Assembly (NCBI GenBank): GCA_038025085.1
Contig: CM076140.1
Location: 32,351,501-32,415,500, forward strand
Length of the DNA: 64,000 nt
Reading direction: 5' to 3'
Source: Tetragonia tetragonoides
Taxonomy: Eukaryota; Streptophyta; Magnoliopsida; Caryophyllales; Aizoaceae
The translations under genes were made by a program, and so were the position numbers. This document shows positions 12,006-22,898 of this stretch, one piece after another. How positions within the stretch are numbered: the stretch's first letter is position 1; every line of letters begins with the position of its first letter. The notes below the pieces were generated by a model that was given only the letters and a program-made list of their open reading frames with translations, was not told where the DNA came from and made no database searches.

Positions 12006-13115
12006 CTTGTTTCGCCCGATTTTGAGGGGGTCGAACATTGGGAAGGAGCTAAGATCTCGGTATGAGGGAGGCGTCACTGACCACGCTTCTGATCGACAAA
12101 ATTGACTTGCACAAGACAAGCAAAGATTAACTACCTCGGGGGGTCGATCCGAGAAGACCGCTCCGATGGTAAAGTTAGATGGCGGCTAGTACGTGAGGTA
12201 CTTTAGAGCAAGAATGGTCGATTTATGGGCGTGGGTGTTGATAGGATGACTATGGATGGAATTGAATCTGAAGGACGCAATGTCAGAGTTCATTGTCAGA
12301 GGATTAGAATGTCCTCTCTTTCTTGCGTCTATCAGAATGAATGTTCTCTGAGAATGGAAAAAACTTACTTGGCCTTGAATTTTGTGCATGTATATATAGT
12401 GCAAAAGTCGGCTAGCTTCAACGAATGAACAGTAGCCATGTACCCTCGCCCGTACGCCCTTCCCTTAGTTGGTTTAGAGAGGGTGGTCATGTGAGTTTTG
12501 GTATGACCCCGTGAGAAGACTCCACGTTGGGGGTAGTACAATTGATGTACATTGTTGTCCTTGGGCCTTGAAGGAGTGGGAGCAAGGCAATTACCCGAAT
12601 ATTTCATGGAATATTCGTACAGTACACTTGTTGGCGTCACCTCGGCGTTCTAGGGGCCTCAGAGGTCGATGCTCTGTATAGATCGACCATTTTGGCTTGC
12701 TGTAGGCATGAGCCGATCTTTTGATCGATGTGATTCTTCTCGGGTCTGAATGGGATATCGAGTGGTGCTCGAGGGGATCCTCAATTTGGGCTCCTTTTGC
12801 CATAGGAGGTCAGCGCTTTGTGAGTTGGAAGGGATCTTGACCACATCCTAGGCTAAGACCGTGTCTTCAGAGAGGAGTATTGGTCGACTCCTCGACCATC
12901 TATTTTTTTGGTACATCATTTTGCCCTCACATCTTAGCAGGGGGAGGGTCAGCTTCCGTCGAGTCCCGCTGATTGGACAGTTCCAGGTTGGGCTTCTGAT
13001 TCGGACCCAACTTCCCTCTTGGAAGGGCCTTTTGTCGGGACAGGTTGGTGGTGGGTGCACCTGGGCCGTCCATCTGTCACTCATGCGGAATCCGTGTTTT
13101 TCTAGGTTTCTTTTT
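12006..13115. other. Unassigned region, possibly an old minus-strand LTR
   Basis: No coding frame is convincing. A minus-strand TATA-like CTATATATA lies near 12391-12400, and the left edge (tgtttcgcccgatttt at 12008) would read ...CGGGCGAAACA on the minus strand, which could be an LTR 3' end. I found no matching second end or target duplication, so the call is left open. Confidence 0.25.
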
Positions 13116-13125
13116 GTATAAATAG
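13116..13125 (+). promoter_or_regulatory. TATA box of coiled-coil module 1
   Basis: gtataaatag, followed by a CT-rich leader (cactttcctctcttc). The layout recurs at 14632 and 15745. Confidence 0.5.
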
Positions 13126-13349
13126 TCAATGTTTGCCTCACTTTCCTCTCTTCATTTCTGCCATTTGATTTTTTTCAGAGAGAAAGTGAGTTTCCGAGAT
13201 CTTGTTGCGTGAGTCTTCTGTTGGCTTGTTGCCGTTTATCCGATCTACCATCGTCGAGTCGTCTTCTACCTTATACAAGGTATATCCTCTTTCTTTTGAT
13301 ATCCCCCCTCCAAGAAGAAAAAGACGAGCCCGGGGGGGGGGGGGGGGCG

Positions 13350-14375
13350 ATGGTCGATCCCGGTGAGCAAGTCTGCGGGCTCTTCCTGGGGGATAATATC
13401 GCGTCCTGCTGGCACCCGGAAAATGAGCATTGAGCCTCCCTCAACTGTTATGGAGGGGGTACTTTCTCCATCGTGTGTGAAGAGCATCGATGAGATGGGA
13501 GCCGTGCGGTCCACCCGGAGCGATAGAAATGAGTTCACTGGTCAAGCATACATGGTCAGCAGGCAGAGTTCTGAGGGCCATGCCCTCAAGATGCCCGCTT
13601 TTATGAACGCTTCACCGGCATAGCAGGCCAGGATTGCTGAGGCCGTCTTCCCCAATCTCTTTCATGTGCGGGACATAGGGCAAGCGTCTTCTGAGGTGGG
13701 GTCGATCGATGTTGTGACGATGCTCCTGAAACGCATGGTTGTCGGTCGTATGAAGGTAATCTCTTCACTTCTTTCAACCGATTTTCTTTCGTCTGTAAGA
13801 CATATGCTGACCTTGTCTGTTTGCTTTTTTAGGAGGATGACCTCTTATGCGATGCGATTAGGGGCGATGAGGCCTAGAGGCGTCAGTCGGTTCTTAAACA
13901 CTAGGACCTGCAAGGCGAGCTTGAGAATAAGGCTCGAGAGGAGGCCCAAGGTGAAATGTTGAGGCTCCGGGCTGATTTGCGAAAGGCCAACGCTGATCTA
14001 AAGGAGGGGAGGTCATTGCTAACTAAGAGGGAAAGTTCCCTCGAGGAGCTGACAGAAAAGCTTGAGGAGGCCAACAAGGCTAGTGCTCAAGCCATAGGAC
14101 TCCTAGAGGATACGAAGGCTCATGCTAGCCGGTGGAAAACCCAAGCTGCTCGTGTGAGGGTTGACCTGAATGGGGCAATTGAGAGCCACAGTAGAATCTG
14201 GGTCGAAGCCCTGATCCAGGTTTATGAGGCCGGAGATATGGGTGCTTCATTGGTCGAGAGCCTAACTAAGATCCAGAACCTTCGAGGCTTTGAGGACCCT
14301 ATCCATCATGTTGAAGAGGACGAGCTCGAGGCTGCTGGTGCCCAGAGGCAACCGGAGGAGGAAAAGCAGGCGTAG
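13350..14375 (+). pseudogene. Coiled-coil module 1, two exons, decayed
   Basis: An ATG at 13350 follows a 16-G run. The reading frame is broken early, but a second part (PNLFHVRDIGQASSEVG, about 13650-13700) leads to a canonical plant intron at 13756-13832 (AAG/GTAATC...TTTTTTAG/GAG). Exon 2 then runs in one frame to 14375, apart from TAG stops at 13875 and 13902, both fitting CAG to TAG. The last 140 residues are strongly heptad-like and rich in E, K, L and A (LRKANADLKEGRSLL, LEELTEKLEEANKAS). I do not recognise a family. It may be a gag-like or captured host coiled-coil protein. Modules 2 and 3 have the same plan but little residue identity. Confidence 0.45.
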
Positions 14376-14631
14376 TGAGCCTGGATACCACAGGTCCCCC
14401 CTTGTTACGGGGCTTGTATTTGTCTTTCTAGGGTGATTGGTTACCCCTTTAATAGAATGCTCGCGTTCCCTCTGCTTTTGAGGGTCAATTAATGAAAGTA
14501 CCGGTGTTTGATTCCTCGGTCTGCTTTTTTATCGCAACTTAATATCTCCATTCATTAGTCATTTATTGCTCGCCGAGGTGTTATTGCATACATGACAGCT
14601 GTCGTAAGTTACTGTTCACGCCTTTTTCTGC
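14376..14631 (+). other. 3' flank of coiled-coil module 1
   Basis: Untranslated-looking sequence with an AATAGAA-type word near 14450 and a second possible 3' end near 14490. It leads into the TATA box of module 2. No ORF. Confidence 0.35.
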
Positions 14632-14640
14632 TTATAAATA
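14632..14640 (+). promoter_or_regulatory. TATA box of coiled-coil module 2
   Basis: ttataaata followed by a leader similar in composition to that of module 1 (ttctgccattt words in both). Confidence 0.5.
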
Positions 14641-14659
14641 GCCTTGTTTTTTCACACTT

Positions 14660-15479
14660 GTGTCATTATTCCAAAATTTCACAATATCTTCTTCTGCCAT
14701 TTTTATTTCTTCTGGCTCTAGTGAAGAGTCGTCAGTAGATACTGAAGCAGTACCTAGAGCATATAATCTTCGGTTTGGAAAACGCGCTACCAAAGCCCCT
14801 CAATCGTGCAAAATGTGCGATCGTAAGTCTTCGAGATTTCCTCATACCAAGGATTCGCCCGATCCTGACGAGTATAGTGATGCTGATCTAGCTAGGATGA
14901 AGGTTCCCGAATTTGTCCGCCTTTTTTAGGATACTTCATTGTCCGAGCATCGTCGTACCCACATATGGATGGTGTATCAACGACTCCAATCTCAGGGAAT
15001 CCTAATATGTGTCGATGCTGAGCCTCTAGCCGTGAGGCATCATGGCGAGGGGAGCGGTCATCCTGACTCTCCACCTCTGATTCCTGTCAAGACTGAGCCT
15101 AGCTCGAGTGCTCCGCCTTCTGCGGTGGGCGACCGAGTGTTGTTTCTTTGGTCAAGGTGTGCATCGTTGAGAGCTAGAGGCGGAGCAAGCTCGTAAGGCT
15201 CAAGAGGCCCACGAGAGGAACCTGAAATACGAGATCCAGCATGCCGAGAGAGCCAGGAAGGATGTGTTGTATGAGTAGGTGCAAGTGGTTCGAAAGATCG
15301 ATCGACATATGAAGGATCTTCGTGAGGCCGGGCGAGTAGTCGAGGAAAAGACTCTTGCCATTGAGGAAGGGAGAGTATTCCATCACTCATTGGTTCAGAA
15401 GCAGCAAGCCTTGGAGCAAGAGATCAAACACAAGCGCGAGGCTCTAGGTCTTCGAGCTTTTCTCCAGCTTTCCAGTTAG
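14660..15479 (+). pseudogene. Coiled-coil module 2, decayed
   Basis: The first frame (14660-14929) has a Ser-rich start, AYNLRFGKRATKAP and a short Cys pair (CKMCDRK). No in-frame ATG is seen at its beginning. A stop at about 14929 is followed by a second frame (14939-15196) and then a coiled-coil frame (about 15196-15479: ARKAQEAHERNLKYE, KDLREAGRVVEEKTLA, LVQKQQALEQEIKHK), joined through one stop (gag-tag at about 15277) and a frameshift. The order low-complexity Ser/Pro region then coiled coil matches module 3. Function not recognised. Confidence 0.4.
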
Positions 15480-15744
15480 CTCGACATATAGTCATTTTGT
15501 AATCGCTTGTACTCTTTGATCATTTTGAATAGAAGTCTTTAATTTCCGTTTGTGTGTAGCTGAATGACCTCTTTTCGTGCTTTTTTCCCTGTCGTCCTCC
15601 CTTCCTTGTGCTTCTGGGGGGGAAGGGCGGGGTAACTGAAGCATTTTTACTTTTTCAGGTAGGATCATGAACTGTGTTCACACCGTACCCTGAGGCCACG
15701 TGTCTTCTGAAGAGAGGTGTCGTTGGGTCTCCCTTGGTATTTCG

Positions 15745-15754
15745 CTTATAAATA
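15745..15754 (+). promoter_or_regulatory. TATA box of coiled-coil module 3
   Basis: cttataaata, 110 bases ahead of the ATG at 15864, with a CT-rich leader. Confidence 0.5.
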
Positions 15755-15926
15755 CCTGGGTGAACTTTTCACAATTTCACCCATCTCTTTTCGCATCATT
15801 TTCTCTCTCTAGAATCATTCTTCTTCCTCGGTAATTTTCTTTGAGACTTACTTTGCCCCCAAGATGGTTGGTTCCAAGAGGAAAGCTATAATAGCTCAAC
15901 GTAGTGAGCCTAGTAGACAGGCTTGT

Positions 15927-18067
15927 TGTAACACCCCGAATTTTGGACCAAATAAAAACTTTCATAAATAGGTAATGTTTACGACAGCGGAAGACTTTTA
16001 CCCAAAATCCCGGGCGTTATCGCTGCACTCACTCCAACGAATGAGCGCAAGGCTAAACGGTAACAACTATTAGCCACTCGGTAGTACAACAATTGACTAA
16101 TCAATACAACAGATGAATAGAAAGGACGTGAAACAGACTTCTTGAATACTCTATTCGGTCGCAAAACATGATCTTCAATCATAACCTGTAAGACCATCCT
16201 TGATCTAGTCCCACATTACAGTTAAGCCATAATGGTTCGTTGTAGGCCCACCATAAGTAAATGGACAACACACACACATAGAAAAGAAAAACATCCAGTC
16301 AAGAAAGGATGAGTAACCCGACATATCATTAAATAGTAGACATCAATTAATATATAAATAATGAGTTATGCATAAGATATAAATCAGCTCAGGTCTTTTC
16401 AGACCTTAACACCAATAACCCAAATAAGGAGATAACTATAATCTCTAGAGTGTGATCCCATAAGTTTCAATCACTAAACTCAATACCCAACAAATGTGCC
16501 AATGCTCTCAATCGAAGACTCATTGTCTCGGCTATGCGGCAACGTGGACCTATAAAGTCAAATACAGCCAATCCAGGCTTGCGTTTGCGTACAGTTTGCA
16601 CGCATAAAAAGTCCACTGTGAGGAACAACGCATTTATAATAGGGAAAATGTGATTAGGTGTCATGTTACTTATCAACATGCCAAGAAATAAGTGATCGAC
16701 CCTATCGAGCCTTAAACAAAAATAGGTATATACCAATCCATAATCAATTCCATTATGATATGACCTTTCATGAATCGCAATCATTAGAAACTCACCCATT
16801 ATGGGTTGGAACGAAAATATCATCAACATGGCACGATTTACCAAAAGTAATGTCATATGCTCAATCGTGACAATATCTAACTTTTACGCTAAAAATCACC
16901 TCAAACAATTATATGAACACACATTTATTAAATAATAAGCTCTCTATCAAATTCCCAAATCACCTTCCTTTGATACCAACCTAGTCACCAAATTAACATT
17001 AAGGAGTATATTTACTCACTAACATGCTCACATAATTACGAACATCAACATTAATGTATTTCCAACCAGATGCCAATCTATCAAGTCATAGCATAATTGA
17101 AATCAAATTACGACATGCGTATTCACACATGTCAAGTCAATAATAATGAGCTAACACATAAATATTCAAATAGAAATTTCAATAATAAAAACGCACATAA
17201 ATTAATGGCAATAAAGGTTACCTTTCAATTAAAAGTTCAATGGCATAGCGATCTCGAGTCGGTTCCTTAATTTAAATGAGTAAAACTCGATCACTTGCAA
17301 AATTGGAAATCTAAATGAACTCCAACTTCAGATCTGATAATGTTTATAAATTCCTTGAATTTTTCCAGTCGAAATAGGCTTTTGAATTTTGATAAACGGA
17401 TGAGTAAATCTTTTTAAACAAATAAATCAAGAAATATAATAAGTTGAAAATCGAAGTTAAATCTGAAATAAATTCCAAAAAGCGAAAATTCGAAAACTCG
17501 CTTCCCTCTAAAACAACTCACCCACAACCACCCATCAATAGGGGTCCATGGCTGCATCATCACCACCCCAACTACCTCACGAACTCGGCAGCGCCGTGGT
17601 GGTCGTGGTGGTGGCAGTGGTGGTGCGGACAAGAGAAGAGAGAAAGAGAGAAAATGAGAGAGAAAGAGCAAGTGAGAAATGAGGAGATAGAAGAAGATGA
17701 GTGGGGGTTTGAACCTTCATCCTTTCACTCATATTTATAGACCCATTTGCTCCACTTAGTCAACTCTACAATTAACTCCTTCATTAACTTACTAATAAAT
17801 GCAATGAAATCAATTTGCATTATTCCCTCCATTTTCCAAATCAAATTTTTGACTTCAAAATCTCCCACAAAATTTTCAAAATAATTCAAATGAAAATTTC
17901 CCTCCAATATTTGAATTAATTAAAATCTACAATATTTATTATTATGATTCTAATATTAATTATGGGAAAATAACCATCCATAATTACTAATTCAAATAAT
18001 CGCAAAATAATTACGATTAATTCTTTAAAAATCCATTTAATAAAGATAGGAAATATCGGCGTATCAC
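15927..18067 (-). repeat. 3' LTR of the rearranged element
   Basis: A complete 2.14-kb LTR, TGTGATACGCC...GGGGTGTTACA on the minus strand. A minus-strand TATA box (CTATAAATAT, 17731-17740) is followed by a purine/pyrimidine-biased leader (17630-17690). This matches the TATA plus CT-rich leader of the chromovirus LTR at 25342. Confidence 0.75.
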
Positions 18068-18649
18068 ATCTCACCCCCCTAAAAGAAGTTTCGTCCCGAA
18101 ACTTGGAGGTACTAATCCGGACGATGAAATGTTTACTCAATGCAAGGGTATAAAATATTTTTAGGAACCAATATTCGTAGTCACAACGCGCTTTTCTAAT
18201 TCGCTTAGCAATGCAGCAAGCAATGCTTTAACATATAATCACATAAAACTCACAGCAAGACGACGAAGATCGAAAATCTGGGACGTGACATTCTACCCTC
18301 CTTAAAAGGATTTTCGTCCCGAAAATCACTAGACCACAACTAAGACATACGAGTCTGATCCTGGACTCTTGGGTTATGGGTCCACTTAATCTAAAGCCAC
18401 GTAAAACACATTAACAATGAACAACGGGAGCATATGAAGATGCAAGCGTTAAACCCAAAACTAACCCGCTCTTATATTATCTGTGTCAGAGCCCTCTAAA
18501 TACTTTACTTCACATTTCTAGTAACAACGCAAGTATATGAAGATACTTGCGTTACACCAAAACAAAACCTCGCTCTGATATCATCTGTATCAGACCTAAC
18601 TCAACAATTTAATCTACTTTCCTAAGAACAACAGCGCAAACATATGAAG
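18068..18649 (-). other. Internal remnant with polypurine tract and repeated primer-site-like words
   Basis: On the minus strand CTTTTAGGGGGGTGAGA (18068-18085) stands directly before the 3' LTR as a polypurine tract. A second similar tract lies at about 18290-18315 (CCTTTTAAGGAGGGTAGAA before TGTCACGTCC), which suggests the edge of another LTR type. Two segments read like degraded GGTATCAGAGC primer sites (near 18467-18485 and 18570-18590). Confidence 0.5.
18419..18648. repeat. Tandem repeat, about 105 bp unit, 2.2 copies
   Basis: Units start near 18419, 18523 and 18629 with aacaac...atatgaagat. Each full unit carries the primer-site-like word cgctcttatattatct or cgctctgatatcatct followed by (g)tcaga. 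Confidence 0.55.
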
Positions 18650-19648
18650 ATGCCAATCTATGAAGTCATAGCATAATTGAAATCACATAAAGACATGCAT
18701 ATTCACACATGTCCAGTCAATAATAACGAGCTAAAACTTAAATATTCAAATAGAAATTTCAATTATAAAAACCCACATAAATTAATGGCAATAAAGGTTA
18801 CCTCTCAATTAAAAGGTCAACGGCATAGCGATCTCGAGACGGTTCCTTAATTTAAATGAGTAAAACTCGATCACTTGCAAAATTAAAAATCCAAATGAAC
18901 TCCAACTTCAGATCAGGTAATTGTTTTAAATTCCTTGAAAATTTTCAGTCGAAATAGGCTTTTGAATTTTGATAAACGGATTAGTAATTCTTTTTAAAAA
19001 AATAAAACAAGAAATACAATAAGCTGAAAATCCAAATTAAATCTGAAATAAATTTCAAAAACCGAAAATTAGAAAACTCACTTTCCTCTAACACAACTCA
19101 GCAACAACCACCCATCAATATGGGTTCATGGCTGCATCATCACCATCCCAACTACCTCACGGACTCGGCAGCGTCGTGGTGGTCATGGTGGTGGCAGTGG
19201 TGGTGCGGACAAGAGGAGAGAAAAAGAGAGAAAATGAGAGAGAAAGAGAAAGTGAGAAATGAGGAGAGAGAAGAAGATGAGTGGGGATTTGAACCTTTAT
19301 CATTTCACTCATATTTATAGACTGATTTGGTCCACTTAGTCAACGCCCCAGTTAACTCCTTCATTAAGTTACTAATAAATGGAATGAAATCAATTTGCAT
19401 TATTTCCTCCATTTTCAAAATCAGATTTTTGACTTCAAAATCTCCCACCACATTTTCAAAATAATTCAAATGAAAAATTCCCTCCAATATTTGAATTAAT
19501 TAAAATCTATAATATTCATTATTATGATTCTAATATTAATTATAGAAAAATAACCATCCATAATTACTAATTAAAATAATCGCAAAATAATTACGATTAA
19601 TTCTTTAAAAGTCCATTTAATAATTATAGGAAATATCGGGGTATCACA
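18650..19648 (-). repeat. Truncated 5' LTR of the rearranged element
   Basis: It corresponds to 17069-18067 (the first 1 kb of the LTR on the minus strand), with matching TATA box at 19311-19320 and the same His/Trp-rich spurious reading near 19120. The downstream half of this LTR is missing. Confidence 0.75.
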
Positions 19649-20169
19649 CTTGTCAGGTCGACGGAGTTGGAAACAGTCGGGCTTTGACTTCCTCTGAATC
19701 CTACACACCAGTCACTCCTCGATCTTTTTCTAGATCGAGTATGAGTTCTGAGGCTCGGGCCTTGGTTGCTGCCATCAGGAAGTCTCGAGCGGAGCGTTGA
19801 GAGTCAGATAGTTGTATGCTTTCTACCAGGGATGTGCCAGCCCCTCCTACTACTGCTAAAAGGGAGCCTATTCTGTTGCCCTCGGCTGCTGCTAGAGTGG
19901 ATCGGTTATCTAACTATCTCCAAGAACGTCATCGAGAGATCGGTGGGTCTTGTGAGCGAGAACAAGCTTGTCGGGCCAAGATCCGTCGTTGGGAGCAGAG
20001 GGACAACTGTCTTTTGGGTCCGAGGATCGAGCTAGCTGCCCGGATCACTGGCGGGGTCGAGGAGTTGAATGGTCTTCGAGAGCGAAGAGAGGAGATTCTC
20101 GATGAAGTGAGGGTTCTGAGGAATAAGTTGGAGGGTCCACCTCCTGCTTCTCCCCCTCTGTCTCTTTAG

Positions 20170-20520
20170 GCTTCGTCTGGGGGCGGCAATCTCCTCCCTA
20201 ACCTCCTTCATCTCCTCTTCCTTGGGAGTATGTCGGGGAGTCAACTTTTTTATTGCTTTTAAATGTAGATCTTCTGTTTTGTCGAGCTTACATGCCGACT
20301 AGGTGCAGACGCCAAAAAAAGCGCCTTCAGATTTCTCCGCAAAAGCGTGATGATGAAAGGAGTAATTTATAAACTTGAATGCTATTTTTGCTTTAATAAG
20401 TAAATAAGGTCTCAGGTTTTTTCCTCGATCACTCATTCCTTCCAATCCCATTCAAAATCTCCGTTCAAGAGCTTTCCAATGACACCTCTCGTGTCTTTTT
20501 CCGACTCCAGGGCGCCAAGT
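20170..20520 (+). other. 3' flank of coiled-coil module 3
   Basis: No coding frame. It contains a likely 3' untranslated region with AT-rich words (gctttaataagtaaataagg near 20390-20410) and ends where the LTR of element B is placed. No purine-rich tract precedes that LTR. Confidence 0.35.
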
Positions 20521-21606
20521 TGCGAACCCGGGGTAAAACCGTCTTTTACCGCATAAGGGTAATTCAGTCTTTTCACATTATTTGGAATAATAAAATCCCT
20601 CCGAAAATTCAAATAGATTGGATGTCGTCATTATGACGAGATCCAGCTGGCAAGCTGACAGCCGTCAGCGGCCCTGGGATAAAAGCCAGGGCCGCTAGCG
20701 GCTGTGGCCAGAGCCGCTAGCGACCCTCGCTAAGTCTCCAAGCCCGACTATTTTTTAGCCCAAAACCCAAATTTGGGCTCCTCTTCACCCGTCCAACCCT
20801 ACTTCATTTGCCTATAAATACGATCCTCCTCCCTCAGTTCAAATCACAAAGTGTACAATTGACAACCTCTATTCTCGGTAGTATTGCCATTGAGCTTCCC
20901 CCTCTTTCTTCCAAACTTGAGATCTTGTCTTTACTATTTTTGCTAAATAAAGCCTACAGTTCAGGTACTAACTCTTGAGGGCTCAAATTAAATTATTTGC
21001 CTAATTGTTTACTTTCTAGTAGTCATAATGTAGATATCATGCTAGTAAACGTCTTTTATTGCTTACTAAATATTGTCTTTCAAAGCATGTCTAGCCGTTG
21101 TAATGCTCAACTTTCTGATCGAATGCATGTCTAAACAAGGGTCAAAAATAAATGTTGTGATGCTTGTGATGAACCCATTAATAGTCTAAGTCTAGATTGT
21201 TAATCCGGTTTGTGTGGGAATTATCTCTTTAAATTATTAAGCAAACTTGAGTTAGTAGAGGCCGCCATAATACGGGCGAGTTGGGTGCCTATCACCTTCC
21301 CACCTCGTACCTTTTCCCCTGAACCTTTTATTCTTAGGTACTCATATGTTCTATATGAGCGGGAGTCTTTCTAAAAACATGATTAGTTCACTTATCGCGC
21401 TATTGGGTTGTCCCTTCGAATTGTCCCTTCGATAAAATGCCGATAGCAGATTTGTGACCTCTTTCATGGTTTTTTATTCAATTCAAGTCTTTACAAAATC
21501 TTTTCTAACTCGATGGTCCCTTGAACTTATCTAAACGCCCAGCTTACAAATGTTCTATAAGGACGTACTCCGTGGACATAGATGGAAGAAATCCTGGGTC
21601 CTTACA
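20521..21606 (+). repeat. LTR of element B
   Basis: It begins tgcgaacccgggg (left boundary tentative) and ends ccttaca before the primer-site region. It contains GC palindromes (20655-20725), a TATA box (20812-20820) and the conserved block cgagttgggtgcctatcacc near 21278, which has a counterpart in the LTR at 62400-63949 (near 63626). It may be the 5' LTR of B or also the 3' end of A. Confidence 0.6.
20655..20820 (+). promoter_or_regulatory. U3 promoter of the element B LTR: GC palindromes and TATA box
   Basis: Several overlapping gccgctagcggc words (20690-20705, 20712-20722) and a gacagccgtcagcggccc stretch precede cctataaata at 20811-20820. The same word-plus-TATA module recurs at 8061-8170 (minus) and 62750-62981. 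Confidence 0.5.
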
Positions 21607-21607
21607 G

Positions 21608-21625
21608 TTGCGACTTCACTGGGAA
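21608..21625 (+). promoter_or_regulatory. Putative primer-binding site of element B
   Basis: ttgcgacttcactgggaa starts one base after the LTR end. The same word, gtgacgacttcactaggg, follows the LTR at 63949. It is close to the TGGCGACTCC-type site of Tat/Ogre elements; the priming tRNA is not identified here. Confidence 0.5.
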
Positions 21626-22898
21626 TTTATTTAAGAGGGTGAGACTGGAAAGTCAGATTTGCTTAATTGTTTAATAACATGTCCAAATATTGCATCATTT
21701 GCATGTGCTTTGGCACGACCTTTAGACCCTTATCAACCCTCGAGGAATTCGTAACTCGTAGGCAACTCGTATATCTAAAGGAATATACAGTTGTCCTATC
21801 GTGCAAACCGACGCTTCCTCACCCACGACTCATCGACTCTTGTTGGTGCAAAAGAATTACAAAATTGATCTGTCGACCATCCGCCGGACGGAAATGGTAA
21901 TTTGTCGTGGTGACCTCACAGGAGCTAAAAAGCCTCCAAACCCATATTCGTGCATTCTCTTGCTTGTTGTGCATGTGTCGTTGTAATGCCCGTCTGATCA
22001 CATGTTTGCCTGTAACTGCGTCATTGTAATGCTTGCTTGAATGCATGAATGTCATGAATATGTGCCATCATGTACTTATTACGTGGTAGGAGTATTTTTT
22101 CTTTTATTTTTAGGTAGTTCCTAATGCCCAAAAGTAGTGCAAGAATTCAACTCAATGAGCAATCATTTCCCCGATGATATATTTTCATATAACGTCGAAA
22201 TCATGAACAATTTCCTAGGATCTTTTTAGCAAAAAAAAAAGAGTCAGCCACTCCCACTCCCCACTCCCATTTTATATTTCTTTTTTTTTTATCTTTTTTT
22301 TGATGTAATTCCGATTCGGTCAAAAAAAAAAATACAAAAGCAAAAAAAAAAAAATGGCGTGAAAGAAACAAAAGCGCCGAAAAAACAATTTGCGGAAAAG
22401 AATAGAAAAACAATGATCACCGAAATTCTTTAATTTTATTTTATCTCATTTTCCTTTTTCTTTGAGTCTAGAAAAATAAAATAAATATAGCATAGTCCGT
22501 CCTTTTTCTATGTTTGTTATTTTCATTCATTGACTCTATTTTCCTTTGATATTAGGGGAAATATTTGGGTATTTAGGCTTAAGGATCTTTTTTTTTGAAC
22601 AATGTGTTTTTTTTTATGTGTGGGTCATTATTTTTCTAAGGTGAGAGTCTCATGGTCTTTTCTTGTTACTAAGTGTTCTGTGCTTCTTATTCAGGATAGG
22701 GGGTCCGAAAAAGAAAGGAAACCTTGAGAAAAGCTGGGCTCGGCCTTTGGCAATGCTAGTTCGTATGCAACCGTCTACACCGCCATGTTCCCGATTACCT
22801 CCACCACAAACAACCTCACCATCAATAAATAGGCTATCACCCCATAATCCGTTACCACCATAAAGCTCACCTCACCAATCACATCCCCAAGCTTCAAA
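21626..22898 (+). other. 5' leader of element B, noncoding
   Basis: Aligns with the first 830 bases of the window. It contains long A/T runs (22230-22420, 22585-22620). No supportable ORF. Confidence 0.6.

Larger units (their letters stand above)
15927..19648 (-). mobile_element. Rearranged chromovirus-type LTR element, no coding capacity
   Basis: It starts TGTAACACCCCGAAT and ends GGTATCACA, so the minus strand reads TGTGATACCCCGATATT...GGGGTGTTACA. A perfect 5-bp duplication cttgt flanks it (15922-15926 and 19649-19653). On the minus strand it has a truncated 5' LTR (19648 to about 18650), about 580 bases of internal sequence (18649-18068) with a polypurine tract, and a full 3' LTR (18067-15927). 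The two LTR portions share about 1 kb at an offset of 1581. No gag or pol is present. Confidence 0.85.
15864..20169 (+). pseudogene. Coiled-coil module 3, interrupted by a 3.7-kb LTR element
   Basis: The ATG at 15864 opens a basic N-terminus (MVGSKRKAIIAQRSEPS). The frame is broken at 15926 by the element 15927-19648 plus its duplicated cttgt. When the insertion and one target copy are discounted, the frame resumes in phase at 19654 and runs to the TAG at 20169. Only one other stop (TGA, 19798-19800, fitting CGA to TGA) lies in the way. The C-terminal part is coiled-coil-like (LQERHREIGGSCEREQACR, GVEELNGLRERREEILDEV). The host gene was therefore nearly intact when the insertion occurred. Family not recognised; about 200 residues expected. 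Confidence 0.5.

Noticed and set aside
12006..12860. A solo LTR on the minus strand starting at 12008
   Set aside because: One plausible end and a TATA-like word exist, but no second terminus or target duplication could be found.
16467..16856. A 129-codon minus-strand frame in the 3' LTR of the rearranged element
   Set aside because: LTR sequence, no family pattern, and not preserved in other LTRs of this type.
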